DNA of 64,000 bases from UBA6770 sp965660875 (GCA_965660875.1 CBFIBQ010000018.1:1-64000); one strand, 5' to 3'; positions 43,953-53,548 are shown, counted from the stretch's first letter. The notes: generated by a model from the sequence alone, not told the origin. Program-made: numbers and translations.

Positions 43953-44994
43953 ACTCAATAATTTGTTCATCAAATTCCTCTTTGTCCTTTCCATGAAATT
44001 GAACTTGAACAGGAATATAGTAAATGGGCATATCCGATAATAACTCTTTAATACCGGGAGACTGCAAGCGAACAGCGTCTTTTTCGGTAGTCAATATAAG
44101 CTTATTGCTTCCTTTAAGCTTTTCGTATTCCGACAAGATTTTCTGGATATCGTTTATCATAAAATTATGGTGATCCCCAAAACGAAGGTGCTTAATGGAG
44201 TCCACCTCATCCTTCAAGTAGTATTCAAGAGATGATGGCTTGGCTATACCTGTAAACAGCAATACGTTGCTGTCTTTTTCGAGCTTTATATTCTTTAAAT
44301 CTGGATTCTTGAATACCTTTTGAATGTTACCATAAGATAAATAAGAAAAATATACTTTTTGATAGGGTTTTACGCTGAGTTGCTTGCGTATTGCGCGCGC
44401 ATCGACAGGAGAAAAAATGGAAGGACATTTAGTAACCACAATAATATCTGCCCTGTGTGCGCCCCACTTTGGTTCTCGAAGATTACCGGTAGGTAGCATT
44501 AAATCTTTTATATACAGTTTGCTGTAATCCGTCAATAAAATGGACATACCGGGTTGAAGAGAACGATGCTGAAAAGCATCATCTAGAATAACACACTTGG
44601 TTTCTTTGTAAAGGCTCAAAATTTTCTCTATACCTCTATTTCGTTGTGCATCTACAAAAACACCTAGACTTGGAAAGTTGTTCTTAAAAACTTTAGGCTC
44701 ATCCCCTACTTCTAAAAAACTGTGTTTTTCTGTAACTTCAATAAACCCAGAAGTCTTTCGCCCATATCCCCTGCTCAAAGTAACTATGTCACTGCGCCTC
44801 TGTAACAGGCGAATTAAATACTCGACATGAGGGCTTTTTCCCGTTCCGCCCATTGACAAGTTACCTACTGATATGGTAGGTATTTCATGCAACTTAGACG
44901 GTAGAATACCTGAATCGAATAAGAAGTTCCGAACCATCATAATACCGCCGTAGAGCAAGGCAAATGGATACAATAAAAAGCGAACTACTTTCAT
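43924..44994 (-). CDS. lpxK: Tetraacyldisaccharide 4'-kinase LpxK
   Basis: 356 residues, usual length. N-terminal membrane-associated stretch, then ISVGNLSMGGTGKSPHVEYL with the P-loop GGTGKSP (49-55). TLSRGYGRKT, VGDEPKVFKNNFP, ILDDAFQHRSL, LLPTGNLREP and FTGIAKPSS are further LpxK signatures. It phosphorylates the lipid A precursor at the 4' position in the inner membrane. The start is ATG at 44994 and the gene is followed by an overlapping purine nucleoside phosphorylase gene. The intergenic region to the divergent NIF3 gene is about 90 bases. Confidence 0.96.
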   Translation of the reverse strand: MKVVRFLLYPFALLYGGIMMVRNFLFDSGILPSKLHEIPTISVGNLSMGGTGKSPHVEYLIRLLQRRSDIVTLSRGYGRKTSGFIEVTEKHSFLEVGDEPKVFKNNFPSLGVFVDAQRNRGIEKILSLYKETKCVILDDAFQHRSLQPGMSILLTDYSKLYIKDLMLPTGNLREPKWGAHRADIIVVTKCPSIFSPVDARAIRKQLSVKPYQKVYFSYLSYGNIQKVFKNPDLKNIKLEKDSNVLLFTGIAKPSSLEYYLKDEVDSIKHLRFGDHHNFMINDIQKILSEYEKLKGSNKLILTTEKDAVRLQSPGIKELLSDMPIYYIPVQVQFHGKDKEEFDEQIIEYVTRNKYHN

Positions 44995-45086
44995 AGCGCA
45001 AAGCTACATTGAATTTAAAGCTTAACAAGCAATTGGAAAGATTATTAGACCGATTAAAATTACATTTGAAACCTAATACCATTGCT

Positions 45087-46181
45087 ATGAAATTATCTGA
45101 AATAACTGAGGCTTTAGAACAATACGCACCAAAAGAACTTCAAGAATCATACGATAACTCGGGGTTATTAATTGGCGATTTAAATAGGAACATTACCGGA
45201 GCGGTAATTTGTCTCGATTCAATTGAAGCAGTTGTTGACGAAGCGATTGCGAAAAAGAGTAACCTAATTATAGCCCACCACCCTATCGTTTTTAAAGGAC
45301 TTAAATCTATAACTGGAAAAAACTACATAGAACGTACAATCCTTAAGGCTATAAAACACGACATTGCTATTTACGCTATACACACTAACTTAGATAATAT
45401 TAATCAAGGGGTAAATGCAAAAATTGGCGCTTTACTAGGAATAAAAAAATCCCAAATTCTTCAACCAAAAAAAGGGATGATTGAAAAACTAGTTACCTAT
45501 GCTCCAACTAAATATGCAGCGCACATCCAAACGGCTCTGTTTGATGCTGGGGCGGGTGGAATAGGAAATTATTCAGAGTGTTCCTTTAAAACAATAGGTT
45601 CCGGCTCTTTTAAAGCTGGAACAAATGCAAAGCCCTTTGTAGGCGAAAAAGACAAAAGACATAACGAAGAGGAGACGAAAATTGAAGTGGTGTACGAATC
45701 ATTTTTAAGAAAAGGTGTTTTAAACAATTTAGAAAAAGCTCATCCTTATGAAGAAGTTGCTTACGAGCTTTACACTACATTAAATACCCACCAAAATATT
45801 GGCGCAGGTATGTTTGGAGACATGGACGAAGAGATTAGTGTAATCCACTTTTTTGATCAACTTAAAAAAACTTTTAACCTTAAATCAATACGCCACACTC
45901 CAGCTCATAAAGAAAAAATAAAGCGTATTGCTTGGTGCGGAGGATCTGGGTCATTTTTGCTAAACGAAGCCAAGAAGGTCAAAGCAGATATTTTTATTAC
46001 AGGAGATTTTAAGTATCACGATTTTTTTGACCACGAAAAACAATTGATTATTGCCGACATTGGACACTATGAAAGTGAACAATTCACAATTGACCTAATA
46101 GGCGACTTTCTCAAAGAAAAATTTCCTAAATTTGCAGTCCATTTGACGGAAGTAAATACAAATCCCGTAAACTACTATTAA
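45087..46181 (+). CDS. NIF3/YqfO-type dinuclear metal-binding protein
   Basis: 364 residues from ATG 45087; the in-frame upstream ATG at 45009 would add 26 residues not found in the family. LSEITEALEQYAPKELQESY and DNSGLLIGD start the NIF3 fold, and HHPIVFKGLKSI carries the metal-binding His pair. A CutA-like insertion (about 130-235) is present, as in YqfO homologs, and the C-terminal GDFKYHDFFDHEKQLIIADI plus GHYESEQF holds the rest of the metal site. The family has been linked to GTP cyclohydrolase-type activity and NAD-metabolite repair (DUF34), without a settled role. It is followed by a DUF164 gene after 10 bases, a conserved pairing in Bacteroidota. Confidence 0.93.
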   Translation: MKLSEITEALEQYAPKELQESYDNSGLLIGDLNRNITGAVICLDSIEAVVDEAIAKKSNLIIAHHPIVFKGLKSITGKNYIERTILKAIKHDIAIYAIHTNLDNINQGVNAKIGALLGIKKSQILQPKKGMIEKLVTYAPTKYAAHIQTALFDAGAGGIGNYSECSFKTIGSGSFKAGTNAKPFVGEKDKRHNEEETKIEVVYESFLRKGVLNNLEKAHPYEEVAYELYTTLNTHQNIGAGMFGDMDEEISVIHFFDQLKKTFNLKSIRHTPAHKEKIKRIAWCGGSGSFLLNEAKKVKADIFITGDFKYHDFFDHEKQLIIADIGHYESEQFTIDLIGDFLKEKFPKFAVHLTEVNTNPVNYY

Positions 46182-46191
46182 TTAAGTATAT

Positions 46192-46965
46192 ATGGCCAAA
46201 AAAGCTGCAGTTGCAACAATTGAAGAGAAACTAAGGTCTCTTTATGATTTACAATTAATCGACTCAAAGATTGATGAAATACGTTCAACACGAGGAGAAT
46301 TACCCAAAGAGGTAAAAAATCTAGAATTAGAAATTGAAGAAATTCAAGGTCGTGTAAGCAAGCTGAATAATGAGATGGAAGCTCTTGAAAGCGATATCTC
46401 AAAAAAGAAATTAACCATAAAGGATTCAGAGGCTCAAATAAAACGCTACGAAAAACAATTGGCTGATGTGAAGAACAGTCGCGAGTTTGAAGCATTAACC
46501 AAGGAGGTTGAGTTTCAAAACTTAGAGATTGAATTGGCTCAAAAGCGAATCAATGAGTTTAAAGTAAAAATTGAAAACAAAAAAGAAGTTTTAGAAATCG
46601 CTCAAGAAAAATTGAACGAGCGCTCTGAAGACTTGTCTGTAAAAAAAGGAGAGCTAGACTCTATTATTTCTCAAAATGAGAAAAAAGAAAAAGCGCTAGT
46701 GAAACTTTCTGACGAATACGGAAAGAAAATTGAAAAAAGACTATTAGAAGGTTATAAGCGTATTAGGAATAATTCGATTCACGGCTTAGCTGTAGTACCC
46801 GTTATTAATGGTGCTACTCAAGGTTCTTTTTTCATGGTGCCACCACAACGAGAGCTGGACATTAGAGCAAGAAAGAAAATTATCATAAGCGAGCACTGCG
46901 GTAGAATACTTGTAGACGAAGAGCTTGCAAATGAAGAAGCGGAGAAAATGGCTGCAAAGTTTTAA
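46192..46965 (+). CDS. Coiled-coil DUF164 protein with degenerate C4 zinc ribbon
   Basis: 257 residues. Residues about 15-185 are a long antiparallel coiled coil (heptad-rich Glu/Lys, e.g. EIEEIQGRVSKLNNEMEALE). The C-terminal region corresponds to the C4 zinc ribbon of DUF164 (zf-RING_7), but only one of its Cys remains (SEHCGRILVDEELA). The first CxxC is replaced by VVPVINGATQGSFF, so zinc cannot bind by the usual four Cys. The same loss is common in Bacteroidota members I know. It is probably a structural or translation-associated scaffold and is transcribed with the NIF3 gene. A strong terminator follows. Confidence 0.88.
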   Translation: MAKKAAVATIEEKLRSLYDLQLIDSKIDEIRSTRGELPKEVKNLELEIEEIQGRVSKLNNEMEALESDISKKKLTIKDSEAQIKRYEKQLADVKNSREFEALTKEVEFQNLEIELAQKRINEFKVKIENKKEVLEIAQEKLNERSEDLSVKKGELDSIISQNEKKEKALVKLSDEYGKKIEKRLLEGYKRIRNNSIHGLAVVPVINGATQGSFFMVPPQRELDIRARKKIIISEHCGRILVDEELANEEAEKMAAKF

Positions 46966-46990
46966 AACTGAAGATCAAAACAACATTGCA

Positions 46991-47019
46991 ATCCCCATTC
47001 TGTTAAACAGAATGGGGAT
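46991..47019 (+). terminator. Rho-independent terminator of the NIF3-DUF164 pair
   Basis: A perfect 13-bp stem (ATCCCCATTCTGT with ACAGAATGGGGAT), loop TAA, then ten T residues. It is one of the strongest terminators in the window. The remaining 140 bases to the next gene end show nothing recognisable. Confidence 0.92.
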
Positions 47020-47160
47020 TTTTTTTTCAAAAAAATGACAACCGATAACGTATGGAAAGAGGTCAACTAGCGCTACAAGCTCGAATGAGGTGACGCATTA
47101 TCTTTTACTAAAAGAAACTATCTGAAAATCCAGCAAATTAATATTGCTTTATTTTAATTG

Positions 47161-48615
47161 TTACTTGAAGTAAACCAATAAACTAAGCACAAACTGTTGC
47201 CGTTCCCTTTTTATTGAACTGGGCGACAAATTAATGTTCTCAGCAAAATGAATGTACTCTTCAGTGGCAGATTCCATAACGTAAGAATAACCAAAATCTA
47301 TAGCGTACAAACCAAAACGATAGCCAAAACCTAACCCAAACATCTGAGCACTTGCAATTGCCGTATTTTCTAGTCCTTTACGAAAAGAGTAACCGCAACG
47401 CACTGCGTAAGGCCCAATAGGTTTTTCTGCACCTACGCTTAGGTTCATTCTTGGTTCAAACCGCTGTTCTATCTCCGCATTTAATGCAGAGAAATCAATA
47501 CCTCGCAGCGGCACCGTGATAAATTTTACTGCAGCATAGTTGACCACTTCTGCATCAACATTTAAAGCGCCCAATTTCTTTTTTGCTACTCCAAAACTCA
47601 AACCAAACGCATTGGGAGATCTGAATTTATAATCATTCAAACTCTCTGGTGATGCAGCCTGTGTGGACTCCCTATCTTTCCAGTTGGCTGAAATATTGGT
47701 GGTATATACTTCTGAAATCCTAAAAAACTCTTGACTCCGATACGATGCACCAATTCTTATGTACTTATTCGGCCTATAAATTGCTCCAAGTTTAACCTGA
47801 ACCCCGTTACCTCTAATGCTTATGTTGGACGTTTGTTCCCAATCTTTTACAAAAGTATTTGGGTCATTTTCGCGCAACGTCTCTTTATAAACTGAGTTGC
47901 TGGAGAACCTTAATGCAGAGAAACCAATCGTGGCGCCCACATACAACTTTTCTCTATAGTTGGCTCCTACCCCAAAACTGTAATGCCCCACTCCCCTTTC
48001 GAGTTGATCTTCTCTTTCTTGAACTTGTCCATGAAATTCATTTGCATGATAATATTCCCCATTCAGGGTGTCAATTAAAAAAGCTCCCCAGGCTAAGCCA
48101 GCACCAAAAGGAAAAAAATTCTCAACGGATTCAACTGTTACGTCAGGGTCTTCAATGATGTCTAATAGATACAAATCGAGTAATGAGCTCTCGTTATTTA
48201 CACCACTTAACCTGGAGCGTGATGTAAAAACACTTTTTTGATTGTACCCAAAATACATATTAACGTATTCCCAATCTGGATGATCAGTTTGTTCGCTAAG
48301 TACTGCTGATATATTAGAAAGTCGGCCAAATGCTCTACGCTCATTCTGACTGTTTCCGTAATGAGTACCCTCCACAGCATTTTGCCCGACCAATAGACTT
48401 GAAGAAAACTGGCCCGACCTGAATACACCGAGGCCTCCCGGATTAGAATTGATGCTACTCACTTCCCCGCCAAGAGCACCAAAAGAGCCTGCCATCGAAA
48501 CATAACGTGCAGTTCCCATAACCTCTTGGTTTGAAAACCTTGCAGCATCTAATAAATTTTGCGAATAAGTATAAAATGGAAATAGAAAAAGGGCAAAAGC
48601 AATCCGTAAACGCAT
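47161..48615 (-). CDS. Outer-membrane transport protein, OmpP1/FadL/TodX-like
   Basis: 484 residues. Signal peptide RLRIAFALFLFPFYTYSQ. The mature N terminus (NLLDAARFSNQEVMGTARYV; SMAGSFGALGGEVSSINSNP; GGLGVFRSGQFS) is the FadL-like hatch segment with its NPG motif. The rest is a beta-barrel ending in FVLSLLVYFK, with terminal aromatic residues as expected for outer-membrane insertion. The family imports long-chain fatty acids or hydrophobic aromatics. It follows a small lipoprotein gene with a one-base gap, so the two are likely a pair. It is the last gene of a long minus-strand run. Confidence 0.87.
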   Translation of the reverse strand: MRLRIAFALFLFPFYTYSQNLLDAARFSNQEVMGTARYVSMAGSFGALGGEVSSINSNPGGLGVFRSGQFSSSLLVGQNAVEGTHYGNSQNERRAFGRLSNISAVLSEQTDHPDWEYVNMYFGYNQKSVFTSRSRLSGVNNESSLLDLYLLDIIEDPDVTVESVENFFPFGAGLAWGAFLIDTLNGEYYHANEFHGQVQEREDQLERGVGHYSFGVGANYREKLYVGATIGFSALRFSSNSVYKETLRENDPNTFVKDWEQTSNISIRGNGVQVKLGAIYRPNKYIRIGASYRSQEFFRISEVYTTNISANWKDRESTQAASPESLNDYKFRSPNAFGLSFGVAKKKLGALNVDAEVVNYAAVKFITVPLRGIDFSALNAEIEQRFEPRMNLSVGAEKPIGPYAVRCGYSFRKGLENTAIASAQMFGLGFGYRFGLYAIDFGYSYVMESATEEYIHFAENINLSPSSIKRERQQFVLSLLVYFK

Positions 48616-48616
48616 A

Positions 48617-49426
48617 CTACCTTCTTCTTACACCCTGAATCGTCCCTGAAGATTTACTTGAACCACTTCTAACTGAAGAATTACTTCTAGAATTGTTATG
48701 GTACCCTGGATTTGACCACACACCTCTCGAATTACCTGAACCTTTCCTATACTCTCTGCTGCTATTTGAATTGTAGCCAGATTTGTCTGGACGATTTACA
48801 CCAGAGCCATTTGACTGAACTGGACGTATGGGTTGAGATAAGCGATTTTGACGCTCTGCTTCGTATCTTGATGTAGAAATGTTTGGACGGTATGGCTGTG
48901 TTTCGCGGATAGTGGGATTGTTTGTACGTGTCGGAATAAAAGTGGTACCTGCTCCCTGATTTATTACCTGACCGCCTCCATATACCGGATAACCATAAGG
49001 ATGGTAATAAGGATTGAATGTGTTGTATGGCGAAATAAAACCTGGGTTGGCATTCATTCCACCCATGAAATAAGAGTTATAGGTTGATAACCCCAAACCT
49101 ACCATTGGATAATGTGGTGATCTTGGTTGACTCCAATTGTTTGAATTAATATCTTCTGAAATGGTCTCAGTTGCTGATTCGGTTTCCAATGCATTCAGTC
49201 TATCTTCAAAACTTGGGTTTAGGCGATTTGATTCAGCTTCGTCGTAATAAACAACGGCCTCTTCAGGCATCGCCACATTTTCATTATTTAAAATAGCTGA
49301 GGTATTAAAGTTGTGGGTGTGCTCGTAGTCGTAGTACAAATCATCTGTGTAGTAATTCGTCTGCTCAAGAGATGAACAGCCCACCAATAGTGCACTAAGG
49401 AGTATAATATTAAGTATTTTCAGCAT
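48617..49426 (-). CDS. Hypothetical lipoprotein, Tyr/Asn/Ser/Arg-rich
   Basis: 269 residues. Lipobox VGCSS (Cys17). Low-complexity sequence follows: Tyr-rich near the start (NYYTDDLYYDYEHTHNF), Gly/Pro/Tyr-rich in the middle (YNTFNPYYHPYGYPVYGGG), and Ser/Arg/Gly-rich and strongly basic at the C terminus (SNSSVRSGSSKSSG, ending RRR). It is probably disordered and surface-located. It is transcribed just before the OmpP1/FadL-like barrel (one base apart), so it could be an accessory of that protein. No family is recognised. Confidence 0.75.
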   Translation of the reverse strand: MLKILNIILLSALLVGCSSLEQTNYYTDDLYYDYEHTHNFNTSAILNNENVAMPEEAVVYYDEAESNRLNPSFEDRLNALETESATETISEDINSNNWSQPRSPHYPMVGLGLSTYNSYFMGGMNANPGFISPYNTFNPYYHPYGYPVYGGGQVINQGAGTTFIPTRTNNPTIRETQPYRPNISTSRYEAERQNRLSQPIRPVQSNGSGVNRPDKSGYNSNSSREYRKGSGNSRGVWSNPGYHNNSRSNSSVRSGSSKSSGTIQGVRRR

Positions 49427-49452
49427 ACTTTAAATGTAGCAAGAATTATGCC

Positions 49453-50478
49453 TCAATTTAACTCAAGTTCATTAATTTTTGATAATGTATAATCCATATG
49501 AGCTTCTGTGATATCGAGGTGCGTTACAAATCGAATGCTCTTATTGCTTAATGTCAGTGCATGGATATTGGCATCAGAGAGTAGGCTAAGTAATTTATTT
49601 TTCGATTTTTCTGAATCCAGATGAACCATCACAATGTTCGTTTCAACTTCAGTAACTGATTCAACAAATGACTTTTCAGAAAATGCTTGACCTAAGATTT
49701 TTGCCTTGTTGTGATCCTCTTGTAATCGTTGAACATTATGGTCGAGGGCATAAATACCCGCAGCAGCAATATATCCCACCTGGCGCATTCCACCTCCAAA
49801 ACGTTTCCTTACTCGTCTTGACTTTTTGATAAACTCCGCACTACCAAGTATTAAACTACCTATTGGTGCTCCGAGCCCTTTACTTAAACATATACTCAGC
49901 GTATCAAATGCTTCTCCTATGTCTTTTGTATTGTAGTTCGCTGCTACTATCGCATTAAATATTCTTGCACCGTCCAAATGCAAGCCCAACTCATGAGTCG
50001 CACATAGTTGCTGTATGCGTTGTATTTCAGCTAAACTGTAAATGGTCCCCCCTGCTTTATTGCAAGTATTTTCCAAAGACACCAATTTGGAAGTAGGAAA
50101 ATGAACATTATCTGCTTTAATTACGGTCTCAATTTGTTCGGCGGTTACTTGACCTTTAATACCCGTTATAAGTTGACTCGTTACTCCCGAGTTAGAAGCA
50201 ATTCCTCCACCCTCGTACACGTAAATATGAGATAGCCGTTCGCAAATCACCTCATCGCCCGGATGAGTAAGCACGTTTATTGCTATTTGATTGGTTTGTG
50301 TGCCACTAGAACAAAACAATGCAGCTTCTTTTCCAAACATTTCTGCGGCTTTTTGTTCGAGCTTGTTTACCGTAGGATCTTCTTCAAAAACATCATCACC
50401 CACTTCTGCCTGAAACATTGCCTCAAGCATTTCCTTCGAAGGCTTTGTAACTGTATCACTTCTAAAGTCTACGCGCAT
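49453..50478 (-). CDS. ltaE: Low-specificity L-threonine aldolase
   Basis: 341 residues. DFRSDTVTKPSKEMLEAMFQ (4-23), GDDVFEEDPTVNKLE (28-42), LFCSSGTQTNQIAI (54-67), stacking His84, and LHLDGARIFNAIVA (167-180) with Asp169 are all present. The PLP Lys is Lys200 in CLSKGLGAP. It splits L-threonine/L-allo-threonine to glycine and acetaldehyde. Its ATG directly follows the stop of the SIMPL gene with no gap. In Bacteroidota it is often annotated as aminotransferase class I/II or beta-eliminating lyase. Confidence 0.94.
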   Translation of the reverse strand: MRVDFRSDTVTKPSKEMLEAMFQAEVGDDVFEEDPTVNKLEQKAAEMFGKEAALFCSSGTQTNQIAINVLTHPGDEVICERLSHIYVYEGGGIASNSGVTSQLITGIKGQVTAEQIETVIKADNVHFPTSKLVSLENTCNKAGGTIYSLAEIQRIQQLCATHELGLHLDGARIFNAIVAANYNTKDIGEAFDTLSICLSKGLGAPIGSLILGSAEFIKKSRRVRKRFGGGMRQVGYIAAAGIYALDHNVQRLQEDHNKAKILGQAFSEKSFVESVTEVETNIVMVHLDSEKSKNKLLSLLSDANIHALTLSNKSIRFVTHLDITEAHMDYTLSKINELELN

Positions 50479-51192
50479 TTATTTTTTCGTTTTAAGAATA
50501 AAAACCATATGAATCTGATCACTTAATTCTATAGCCCCTGGGTTGACCTCAAAATTAGCTTGTGCTGATGACTTCAATTGTGCGTCCATAGTCGTGTAAT
50601 TTCTCGGCAGATTATTGGTTTTACTGCCATAACTTATGCCGCTTACTCCACTAACTATGAGTCCAGAAGCATTTGCAATTTGATTGGCTTTTTGTTTTGC
50701 GTCGTTTACAGCAAGCTCTATCAATTGATTTTCGTATTCCTCCCTATTCGAGAGTCCAAAAGTTAACCGCATGTTTACATCTACCCCTGAACTTCTTATG
50801 GCAGCGTATACGCTTTTCATTTGTTCTTGATCAAATGGTACATGAATGGTGATTCCATGAGTGGCAATATACCCTTTCAATAATCGCTTTCCTCCTTCAT
50901 ACTTCCAGTTTTCATTGATGGAATAGTTGGTGGTTTTTATATCTTCTTGTGGCACCTTGGCATGTTTTAGCTCGTCTTTTATTTTCTTGACATTCGTATT
51001 CAAAATATCCAAAGCAAGGCCAAAACCTTGCTGCTCTACCTTTACTGTAATCGAGAAAATCACTTCGTTTGGCATTAGACTAATTTGTGCCTCGCCAGAT
51101 AATTTCAACTCGGTGGTTTGCTCTACTTGAGATTGACCATTCAACATAAATGCCCACAAGAACAACTGGGTAACTAATATAATCTGCTTCAT
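50479..51192 (-). CDS. SIMPL domain (DUF541) periplasmic protein
   Basis: 237 residues. Signal peptide KQIILVTQLFLWAFMLNGQ. SGEAQISLMPNEVIFSITVK, TTNYSINENWKYEGGKRLLK and KQKANQIANASGLIVSGVSG are SIMPL/DUF541 hallmarks. E. coli YggE of this family reduces oxidative damage and mouse SIMPL binds IRAK; the biochemical role in bacteria is unclear. It is the third of several tightly packed minus-strand genes with near-zero gaps, so it is in an operon with ltaE and the O-methyltransferase. Confidence 0.9.
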   Translation of the reverse strand: MKQIILVTQLFLWAFMLNGQSQVEQTTELKLSGEAQISLMPNEVIFSITVKVEQQGFGLALDILNTNVKKIKDELKHAKVPQEDIKTTNYSINENWKYEGGKRLLKGYIATHGITIHVPFDQEQMKSVYAAIRSSGVDVNMRLTFGLSNREEYENQLIELAVNDAKQKANQIANASGLIVSGVSGISYGSKTNNLPRNYTTMDAQLKSSAQANFEVNPGAIELSDQIHMVFILKTKK

Positions 51193-51201
51193 AACTTTAC
51201 T

Positions 51202-51843
51202 TTACAGTTTTCTAGCAATCATCAGACCATCGCGAATTGGCAACAGCACGTTTTGAACCCGACTATCTTCTTGTATTTTTTTATTGTAATCTAATAGTTT
51301 TTGCGTTTCCTCATCATTTGAATCGACAGGCTCAACCACTTTACCACTCCAAAGTACATTGTCCGCAATAATATACCCGCCTGAGTTTACCGAATCGATT
51401 ACTTGGTCGTAATAATTACAGTAGTTCTCCTTATCAGCGTCTATATACACTAAATCATAATTAAGTTTCAAGTCTGGTATTATTTCAAGTGCCTTTCCTG
51501 TGTATTGTTTAATGCTATGGCGATAGCCACTTTTTTCGAAATACTCATTCTGAAAAGTTAATAGCTCTTCATTCAAATCAATGGTATGAATACTTCCGCC
51601 CGGTTGCAGTCCTTCTGCAAAACAAATAGCCGAATAGCCGGTGTAAGTTCCAATCTCTAAAATGATTTTTGGTTTAATCATATGACTGAGCATGCTTAAC
51701 ACTCGACCTTGATAGTGGCCAGCAAGCATTCTTGGAATCAACACTTGCAGGTGAGTTTGGCGGTTCAAATCTTGCAACAAAGCATTTTCATTTTCTGTAT
51801 GCGCTACAATGTAATCGTCTAATTTTTTATCCAAAAACTCCAT
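51202..51843 (-). CDS. O-methyltransferase, class I (caffeoyl-CoA OMT/TrmR-like)
   Basis: 213 residues. SAM motif ILEIGTYTGYSAICFAEGL (61-79), HTIDLNEE (86-93) and metal-binding YIDADKENY (133-141) with DNVLWSGKV (161-169) match the cation-dependent methyltransferase_3 family (PF01596). Bacterial homologs include TrmR, which methylates 5-hydroxyuridine at the tRNA wobble position, as well as small-molecule methyltransferases; the sequence alone does not decide. It lies 9 bases from SIMPL and 4 bases from the preceding endonuclease-like gene, in one transcript. Confidence 0.9.
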   Translation of the reverse strand: MEFLDKKLDDYIVAHTENENALLQDLNRQTHLQVLIPRMLAGHYQGRVLSMLSHMIKPKIILEIGTYTGYSAICFAEGLQPGGSIHTIDLNEELLTFQNEYFEKSGYRHSIKQYTGKALEIIPDLKLNYDLVYIDADKENYCNYYDQVIDSVNSGGYIIADNVLWSGKVVEPVDSNDEETQKLLDYNKKIQEDSRVQNVLLPIRDGLMIARKL

Positions 51844-51847
51844 AACT

Positions 51848-52843
51848 TCATTTAAATTCTACAACAATAGGCAGATGGTCAGAGTAGCCAGCGAAATAGC
51901 GTTTACCGCTATGTGTTCTACTCGGAAATTTTTTACCCTTCTTCGTTTCATACAACATGTACGGTTTTTTATGGACATATACTGTTTTTACCGATTTCAT
52001 TAAGGTTGGAGAAAGTATGGCATGATCCAGCACTCCCCAATTACCTCGATAAGCATGTGTACCTTGTGTACTGTCTATGTGAATATCATAGGTAGCATTA
52101 AAAAGTCGGCCATCGTTAACCACTGCGCTGTCCGCATTAAGTACCTCTTTTACACTTTTATTTGTAGGGTAATCATTCAAATCGCCAAGCACTAAAATAT
52201 TGGTACTTTGAATTGGAAGACTACCAATATTATCCCGCAATTCCGTCGCCGCCTTTATACGTTTTGGTTCGGACTTTTCCTTTCCTCCCCAACGAGATGG
52301 CCAATGATTTACATAGATTATTAACGAATCCCTAGTGTGATCCATCATATCTGCCCTCAAAATATCTCTAGTCGGTCTTTCTTCTTCACCGATATTGACT
52401 TCAATAAAACTGGTGTGGTAGGGGTTAATTAATTTAGGATTATAGAGTAACGCGACATCTATCCCGCGCCCATCAGGGCTTTCTTTGTGTAGAATTTGAA
52501 GGTTCAAACTTTTAATCCTTTTTTGAACTATCAAATCCTCCAGCACTCTTCTATTTTCTACTTCAGCAAGACCAATTGCCGCAATAGGTCCGGCAGAGTC
52601 AATCGAAGCGATAACCTGAGCAATTCTATCCAGTTTTTGATAATACTTTTCCGTATCCCACTCTTTAGAGCCCGTTGGAGTGTATTCTCCATCTCGTTTT
52701 CTAGGCTCATTTATGGTGTCAAACAAATTTTCAACATTGTAAAACGCAATTTGATAATCTTTAGATTCATTTTGTTGTTCAAGCTTTTGCGATTTACAAC
52801 TTGAAACGGCACAAATTACTGCGAATATTAGCAAATATCTCAT
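51848..52843 (-). CDS. Endonuclease/exonuclease/phosphatase family lipoprotein
   Basis: 331 residues. Lipobox VSSC near residue 16. Catalytic EEP motifs: AFYNVENLFDTINEP, IGLAEVENR, NHWPSRWGGKEKSEP, LVLGDLNDYPTN and YSDHLPIVVEF, with the usual Asn, Glu, His, Asp/Asn and Asp-His residues. Mg2+-dependent phosphodiester or phosphoester hydrolysis is expected, outside the cytoplasm. Likely substrates are extracellular DNA/RNA or inositol-type phosphates. It is located between the tetR-like gene (36 bases upstream) and the O-methyltransferase. Confidence 0.9.
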   Translation of the reverse strand: MRYLLIFAVICAVSSCKSQKLEQQNESKDYQIAFYNVENLFDTINEPRKRDGEYTPTGSKEWDTEKYYQKLDRIAQVIASIDSAGPIAAIGLAEVENRRVLEDLIVQKRIKSLNLQILHKESPDGRGIDVALLYNPKLINPYHTSFIEVNIGEEERPTRDILRADMMDHTRDSLIIYVNHWPSRWGGKEKSEPKRIKAATELRDNIGSLPIQSTNILVLGDLNDYPTNKSVKEVLNADSAVVNDGRLFNATYDIHIDSTQGTHAYRGNWGVLDHAILSPTLMKSVKTVYVHKKPYMLYETKKGKKFPSRTHSGKRYFAGYSDHLPIVVEFK

Positions 52844-52879
52844 GCTGCAAATTAATCGAAAAAGACTGAAAGTTGACTA

Positions 52880-53539
52880 CTACTTCGCAATTGTTGAGAA
52901 CAACATATGCTTTAAAAATTGCTCCAGTGAAAGCTCAGAATCACTTTCAGTTAAATCGCACAAATGCGTACTAAAAAAACGTTGAAAATGAGCAGCTTCA
53001 ATTAAGGTACTGACTAAAGTACTCGGAAACTTATACGATGCGTTATACTCCAGTACAATCGCACTTATCTTTTTTACCAAGGTTTGAAAACTCTCAAAAT
53101 ATCCATCCTTGTTATCCGAGTCAACCTCTTTGGTAAGGTAAGCCTTTGAACTTTCTGAAATAACAATTCGGTGCAAGGCTACTTCATCGATATGTTTAAA
53201 GGTCGGATCTATCTTAACGGGATGAGTTATACTCTCCACAAATATTTCCAATCTTTTTTTGGGCTCTTCGATGTTTTGCATAGCAAAACTCATTCTATAA
53301 TCCAGCCAATTCCAATACCAAGAAACAAGGTAAATAAGCAGTTTATGTTTGTTTTCAAAATACCTATACACCGATGCCTCTGTAGATTCTATGCGCTTGG
53401 CCAGTTTTTTAAAAGTAAATGCTTCAAAGCCTACCTCATCGATTAAGGATATACTACTGGCTACTATTTTCTGACCCAATTCCGAAGTATCTGGGTCTTT
53501 CAGAAAGCAATGCTCATGTATCTTTACTTGAACCAACAT
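52880..53539 (-). CDS. TetR/AcrR family transcription regulator
   Basis: 219 residues. The N-terminal HTH is clear (VASSISLIDEVGFEAFTFKK; LAKRIESTEASVYRYFENKH; KLLIYLV), about residues 26-72. The ligand domain is helical and not recognisable. It follows the SulP transporter by 9 bases, suggesting the regulator controls its own operon, perhaps via the palindrome at 55141-55153. The start used is ATG 53539. Confidence 0.9.
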   Translation of the reverse strand: MLVQVKIHEHCFLKDPDTSELGQKIVASSISLIDEVGFEAFTFKKLAKRIESTEASVYRYFENKHKLLIYLVSWYWNWLDYRMSFAMQNIEEPKKRLEIFVESITHPVKIDPTFKHIDEVALHRIVISESSKAYLTKEVDSDNKDGYFESFQTLVKKISAIVLEYNASYKFPSTLVSTLIEAAHFQRFFSTHLCDLTESDSELSLEQFLKHMLFSTIAK

Positions 53540-53548
53540 AGTACAGCT

